Positions 47,685 through 51,883 of a DNA stretch of 51,883 nt are shown piece after piece. The DNA is from Prasinococcaceae sp. CCMP 1430 (lineage: Eukaryota > Prasinodermophyta > Palmophyllophyceae > Prasinococcales > Prasinococcaceae). Below the pieces are notes generated by a model. It was not told the DNA's origin. It ran no database searches and saw nothing but the letters and a program-made list of their open reading frames with translations. The stretch's first letter is position 1. Each line of letters opens with the position of its first letter. Position numbers and translations under genes: made by a program. The DNA is taken from the NCBI GenBank assembly GCA_013416795.1, contig RQSC01000033.1, forward strand, positions 401,514 through 453,396, given 5' to 3'.

Positions 47685-50285
47685 GTGACGCTGCCCGGCC
47701 TCGCCGTGGGCGCCGCGGCCGGCGCCGCGGCCGCCGCCCTGGCGCTCAAGAACTCGCCGGCGAAGGAGCGCTTCGCCTTCGACGCCTCGCCCGTGCCCGC
47801 CAAGGACGACATCGACAGCTCCATCATGTACCACGCGGAGCACACGGCCACGTCCACGCCCGCCAACGCGGCCAAGCCGAGCGCCTACCAGGCGTACGTC
47901 GCGGCCGCCGCGTCGGTCGCCGACCGCGTGCTCGAGAACTGGAACGCCACGCAGGCCACCTTCGACGAGGAGAACCCCAAGCAGGTGTACTACCTGTCGA
48001 TGGAGTTCCTGCAGGGCCGCGCGCTCACCAACGCGCTGGGCAACCTCGAGCTCACCGAGGAGTACGCCGCCGCGCTGCGCAAGCTCGGGTACGAGCTCGA
48101 GGACGTGGTCGCCGCCGAGTCGGACATGGCGCTGGGCAACGGCGGCCTCGGCCGCCTGGCGAGCTGCTTCCTGGACTCCATCGCGAGCCTCGAGCTGCCC
48201 GGCTGGGGCTACGGCCTGCGCTACAAGTACGGCCTCTTCAGGCAGGCCGTCGACGGCATCGACCAGACCGAGTCGCCCGAGTCGTGGCTCGACCGCTCCA
48301 ACGTGTGGGAGGTGCCGCGCTACGACGTGAGCTACCCCGTGCGCTTCGGCGGCAGCGCCACGGCCGACGGCAAGTGGGTGGGCGGCACCGTCTTCGACGT
48401 GATGGCCTACGACACGCCCATCCCGGGCTACAAGACGCGCAACACCATCTCGCTGCGCCTGTGGCAGGCCAAGCCGGCGTCCGACCTGTTCGACCTGCCC
48501 TCGTTCAACGCCGGCGAGCACCAGGCGGCGATGGCCACCGTGGGCGAGGCCGAGGCGCTCTGCGCGGTGCTGTACCCCGGCGACGACAGCCGCGAGGGCA
48601 AGGCCCTGCGCCTCAAGCAGCAGTACATGCTGTGCTCGGCGAGCCTGCAGGACATCATCAACACCTTCAAGGCGCGCGGCAACGCCAGGCTGTCCGACCT
48701 GCCCAAGAAGGCGACCATGCAGCTCAACGACACCCACCCCACGCTCGCCATCCCGGAGCTGATGCGCATCCTCATGGACGAGGAGGGCCTCAACTTCGAC
48801 AACGCGTGGAAGATCACCTCGCAGTGCGTCAACTACACCAACCACACCGTGCTGCCCGAGGCGCTCGAGAAGTGGGACTACGCGCTCACCAAGGAGCTGC
48901 TGCCGCGCCACGTGCAGATCATCGAGCAGATCGACGCGCACTACAAGAAGAGCTTCCCCAAGGCGCCCGAGTCCACGTACATCATCGAGTACGAGGAGGC
49001 GGAGGCGGAGGAGGCGCCGGCCGCGGCGGCGGCCAAGGAGGCCGCCGCGGCGGCCAAGGCCCCCGAGCCCGTCCCCTCGGTCGTGCGCATGGCCAACATG
49101 TGCGTGATCGCCGGCAAGTACGTGAACGGCGTGGCCGCCATCCACTCGGAGATCGTCAAGGACGACGTCTTCAACGACGCGTACAAGCTCTTCCCGAACA
49201 AGTTCCAGAACAAGACCAACGGCGTCACGCTCCGCCGCTGGCTGGCGTTCTGCAACCCCAGCCTCACCGCGCTCATCTCGGAGAAGCTGGGCGGCGACGA
49301 GTGGCTCTCCGACTGGACGCAGCTCGAGCGCCTGCGCGAGTTCGCGGACGACAAGGACCTGCAGGCGGCGTGGCGCGAGTCCAAGCTCGACAACAAGCGC
49401 AAGCTCGCCGAGTACGTGTACGAGACGCAGGGCATCAAGCTCAACCCCGAGGTGGAGATGTTCGACATCCAGGTGAAGCGCATCCACGAGTACAAGCGGC
49501 AGCTGCTCAACATCCTCGGCGTGGTCTACCGGTACAAGAAGATGAAGGAGATGTCCTCGGCGGAGCGCGCCAAGGTCGTGCCGCGCGCCGTGATGATCGG
49601 CGGCAAGGCGTTCGCCACCTACGAGCAGGCGAAGCGCATCGTCAAGTTCATCAACGCGGCTGGCAAGGTGATCAACGCCGACAAGGACGTCGGCGACAAG
49701 CTCAAGGTGGCCTTCCTGCCCAACTACAACGTCTCGCTGGCGGAGAAGATCATCCCCGCGAGCGAGCTCTCGCAGCACATCTCCACCGCCGGCATGGAGG
49801 CCAGCGGCACGTCCAACATGAAGTTCACGCTCAACGGCTGCCTGATCATCGGCACGCTCGACGGCGCGAACGTGGAGATCCGCGAGTGCGTCGGCGAGGA
49901 GAACTTCTTCCTCTTCGGCTACGAGACCGAGGACATCCCGCGCCTCCGCGCGGAGCGCGCCGCGGGCAAGTTCGTGCCCGACCCGCGCTTCGTCGAGACC
50001 GTGGACTACATCAAGAGCGGCGTCTTCGGCGAGACCTTCGAGGACATGCTCGACTCGCTGGAGGGGAACGAGGGCTTCGGCCGCGGCGACTACTTCTGCG
50101 TGGCGGCGGACTTCCCGGCGTACATCGAGGCCCAGGAGAAGGTGGACGAGGCGTACCTCGACCAGGACAACTGGACGAAGATGAGCATCCTGAACACCGC
50201 CGGCTCGGGCTTCTTCTCGAGCGACCGCACCATCAAGCAGTACGCGGACGAGATCTGGGACGTCAAGCCGATCCACGTCGAGTGA
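47685..50285 (+). CDS. Alpha-glucan phosphorylase, plant plastid-like insert, start unresolved
   Basis: A second GT35 phosphorylase of about 866 visible residues without an ACT domain. Motifs in order: VYYLSMEFLQGRALTNALGN, ALGNGGLGRLASCFLDSIAS, QLNDTHPTLAIPELMRILMD, FQNKTNGVTLRRWLAFCNPS, QVKRIHEYKRQLLNILG and EASGTSNMKF with the PLP Lys713. An acidic, Ala-rich insertion of ~30 residues (EEAEAEEAPAAAAAKEAAAA) sits just before VRMANMCVIAGKYVNG, exactly where plant plastidial PHO1 carries its L80 insertion. No ATG is available in frame: an acceptor-like gagaacag precedes 47685 and an N lies further up. The hydrophobic Ala-rich beginning could be the end of a targeting peptide. Confidence 0.93.
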   Translation: MTLPGLAVGAAAGAAAAALALKNSPAKERFAFDASPVPAKDDIDSSIMYHAEHTATSTPANAAKPSAYQAYVAAAASVADRVLENWNATQATFDEENPKQVYYLSMEFLQGRALTNALGNLELTEEYAAALRKLGYELEDVVAAESDMALGNGGLGRLASCFLDSIASLELPGWGYGLRYKYGLFRQAVDGIDQTESPESWLDRSNVWEVPRYDVSYPVRFGGSATADGKWVGGTVFDVMAYDTPIPGYKTRNTISLRLWQAKPASDLFDLPSFNAGEHQAAMATVGEAEALCAVLYPGDDSREGKALRLKQQYMLCSASLQDIINTFKARGNARLSDLPKKATMQLNDTHPTLAIPELMRILMDEEGLNFDNAWKITSQCVNYTNHTVLPEALEKWDYALTKELLPRHVQIIEQIDAHYKKSFPKAPESTYIIEYEEAEAEEAPAAAAAKEAAAAAKAPEPVPSVVRMANMCVIAGKYVNGVAAIHSEIVKDDVFNDAYKLFPNKFQNKTNGVTLRRWLAFCNPSLTALISEKLGGDEWLSDWTQLERLREFADDKDLQAAWRESKLDNKRKLAEYVYETQGIKLNPEVEMFDIQVKRIHEYKRQLLNILGVVYRYKKMKEMSSAERAKVVPRAVMIGGKAFATYEQAKRIVKFINAAGKVINADKDVGDKLKVAFLPNYNVSLAEKIIPASELSQHISTAGMEASGTSNMKFTLNGCLIIGTLDGANVEIRECVGEENFFLFGYETEDIPRLRAERAAGKFVPDPRFVETVDYIKSGVFGETFEDMLDSLEGNEGFGRGDYFCVAADFPAYIEAQEKVDEAYLDQDNWTKMSILNTAGSGFFSSDRTIKQYADEIWDVKPIHVE

Positions 50286-50480
50286 GCGCCGCGCGCCGCT
50301 CGGGAACCCATTATTTGTTGTGCGTGTGCCATTCACACAGCTAACTTCACAGCAACGGCGCGCGAGGCGCTGTCGATCGCAACGTAACGATCGCGCGTTT
50401 CGGACGCCGCAGGCCGGGCTGCCGCGAGCGCTCGCTCCGCGCCGTCACAAATCGCTATGATACATCGCGCGCGGCCCACT
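50286..50480. other. Short convergent 3' region
   Basis: 195 bases between the stop codons of the phosphorylase and the cysteine-synthase-like gene, AT-richer at 50305-50350. Nothing else is seen. Confidence 0.6.
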
Positions 50481-51783
50481 TCAGCCCGCGTGGCATGCAT
50501 GCGCCATGGCCGCCTCTCCCTCCAGGAAGCCCAGCTCGTCGCCGCGGTCGTCCGCTGCGCCGCACGCGCGCTCGAGCATCCGCCTCTCGAACGCCTCCTC
50601 GACGCCCAGGCCGACGCCCGCCAAGTACTCGTCGCTCCAGAACTTGCTCAGGTGCCTGTGCCCTCCGTCGCACAGCACCGTGACGACCGTGTGCCCCGGA
50701 CCGAGGGCGCGCGCGAGCTTGGTCGCGGCGGCGGCGTTGATGGCGGAGCTCGAGCCCACCCAGAGTCCCTCGCGCGCCCGGAGGTATCGCGCCATCAGGA
50801 CGGCCTCGCGGTCGCTCACGCGCGCGGCGCCGGCGAGCTGGTCGACCACCAGCGAGAAGTTGGCCGTCAGGCGGTTGAGTCCCACCCCTACGCGCAGGGC
50901 GGCATTGCGCCGCGCGGGGATGGCGAGGAGGGCAGTGCCGCGCGAGGGTGTGGGGTGAGCTTTCGACGGCAGCACCTGACGCGACGGCCACTGCTGCAGG
51001 CGCGGCCCTGGGGCCGCAGCGTCGCGCGCACACACCTTCGACGACCGTATCGAACGGATTCGCCCGCCTCTTCCCCTCGGCCTCCTCGCGCGTGTACAGG
51101 ACCCCCTTCACCACGCGATTGAAGAGGGACGAACCCTGCGGGTCGGCGAGGAACGCTCGCGCGCCTGCGAACCGCTCGCACAGCGCCGCGTGCACGCCAG
51201 CGAGCGTGCCTCCCGTGCCCGCGCCGCATATGAAAGCCAGCCGCGAGCCGTCCGCCGGCCGCATGCCCCACTGCGCCTCGAGCTGCTCGCATATTTCCGC
51301 CCCCGTCCCGTCCCTGTGCGCTCTGAAGTTGGCGAGGTTCTCGAACTGGTCGCAGAAGACGCCGCCCTCCTCTCTCGCGCGCCGCCGAGCCACGTTGACG
51401 AAGTGCTCCGGATGCGTGATCGAGACGGGGCGCATCGGCAGCACCTGCGCACCCAGCGCGCGGAGAGCGCTCACTTTCTCCTCCGCCGCGTCGTCTGGCA
51501 GTGCCACGACGCACTTCAGCCCCCTCGCGCGGGCGACCATCGCGAGCGACACGCCCGTGGAGCCCGCGGTTCCCTCGGTCACCACGCCGGCGCCCTCGCG
51601 CAGCGCGCCCTCCCCCTCGGCGGCCAGCGCCTCCTCGACGATGCGCGCAGCGACGCGGTCCTTCGTGCTTCCGCCGGGGTTCAGGAGCTCCATCTTGGCG
51701 AGGACCTCGCAACCGGTGGCGGCGCTCAGCGAGTCCAAGCGCACGAGCGGCGTGTTCCCAATGCACGCGAGGACGCCGCTCAT
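50481..51783 (-). CDS. Cysteine synthase-like PLP enzyme (fold type II), two exons
   Basis: Exons are 51783-51036 and 50887-50481, with a 148-nt GT-AG phase-1 intron, giving 384 aa. It starts MSGVLACIGNTPLVRLDSLS. The PLP Lys is in LLNPGGSTKDRVAARIVEEA. The substrate loop reads TEGTAGSTGVSLAM instead of the usual TSGNTG, and the phosphate loop is FICGAGTGGTLAG. The C-terminal part has SSSAINAAAATKLARALGPG and VTVLCDGGHRHLSKFWSDEY. The TEGTAGSTG form is, to my knowledge, typical of a separate cysteine-synthase-like branch also present in fungi (YGR012W type), so sulfhydrylase activity is not assured. The frame stays open to the window edge, so a longer N-terminus is possible. Confidence 0.87.
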
Positions 51784-51883
51784 GCCCGCGCCATCGCGCG
51801 CGCGCGGCCGCGCCGCCGCCGCCCGCTGCGCGCCCCCCTCTCGCTGCCTCTCTCGCTCCGCTGCGTGGCGCAGCTCGAGCACG

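Noticed and set aside
47576-47700. ATG at 47576 as start of the second phosphorylase
   Set aside because: It is out of frame, separated by an N, and no splice that restores the frame is convincing.

Overview
The window looks like nuclear DNA of a eukaryotic alga, joined to a piece of plastid DNA. About 47 kb is very GC-rich and carries compact eukaryotic genes: a clathrin light chain, a lariat-debranching enzyme, NAT10/Kre33 and a Spen-type RNA-binding protein. Several genes have short GT-AG introns of about 85-225 nt. A 4.36-kb AT-rich island (about 39507-43863) carries plastid genes. Plastid rps16 and a probable ycf55 point to a red-derived plastid, so a haptophyte or related chromist alga is the best guess. 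This is inference, not proof.

Layout. 285-3146 (-) is a glucan phosphorylase with an N-terminal ACT domain. 3147-5471 holds no recognisable gene. 5473-5711 (-) is an orphan 3' exon of an ABC1/UbiB kinase. Then come densely packed, mostly alternating-strand genes: a Myb/SNAPC4-like factor (+), a Spen/FPA-like protein (-), organellar release factor 2 (+), an RbcX-like protein (-), CCDC25 (+), DBR1 (-), a bZIP-like factor (-), a small membrane protein (+), clathrin light chain (-), a Na+/Ca2+ exchanger with an in-frame TGA (-), a membrane-anchored cyclophilin (-), JMJD7 (+), a tryptophan-aminotransferase/alliinase-like enzyme (-), homoserine dehydrogenase (+) and NAT10 (-). A 350-base N gap follows, then a truncated rubredoxin (+). 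The plastid island holds ycf55-like, rps14, trnfM, rps16, trnK, an odd trnI(CAU)-like gene, trnQ, petD, petB, psbH, psbN and psbT. After it come a truncated EF-hand protein (+), a second glucan phosphorylase (+) and a cysteine-synthase-like enzyme (-).

Reliability. Single N bases at 5472, 38514, 43864, 46867 and 47582 coincide with broken genes or abrupt changes in composition. Gene order across them may be an assembly product. The left edge of the plastid island has no N, so it is either a nuclear insertion of plastid DNA or a chimeric join.

Functional threads. Two alpha-glucan phosphorylases suggest active glucan turnover. Release factor 2, the RbcX-like protein, rubredoxin and the ABC1K fragment are likely nuclear-encoded plastid proteins. 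Homoserine dehydrogenase, the cysteine-synthase homologue and the aminotransferase belong to amino-acid metabolism. DBR1, the Spen protein and NAT10 act on RNA.

Most worth following up: the in-frame TGA at an ion-site serine codon of the exchanger, the ACT-phosphorylase fusion, the class-II-shaped tRNA with a CAU anticodon, and the nuclear-plastid junction.
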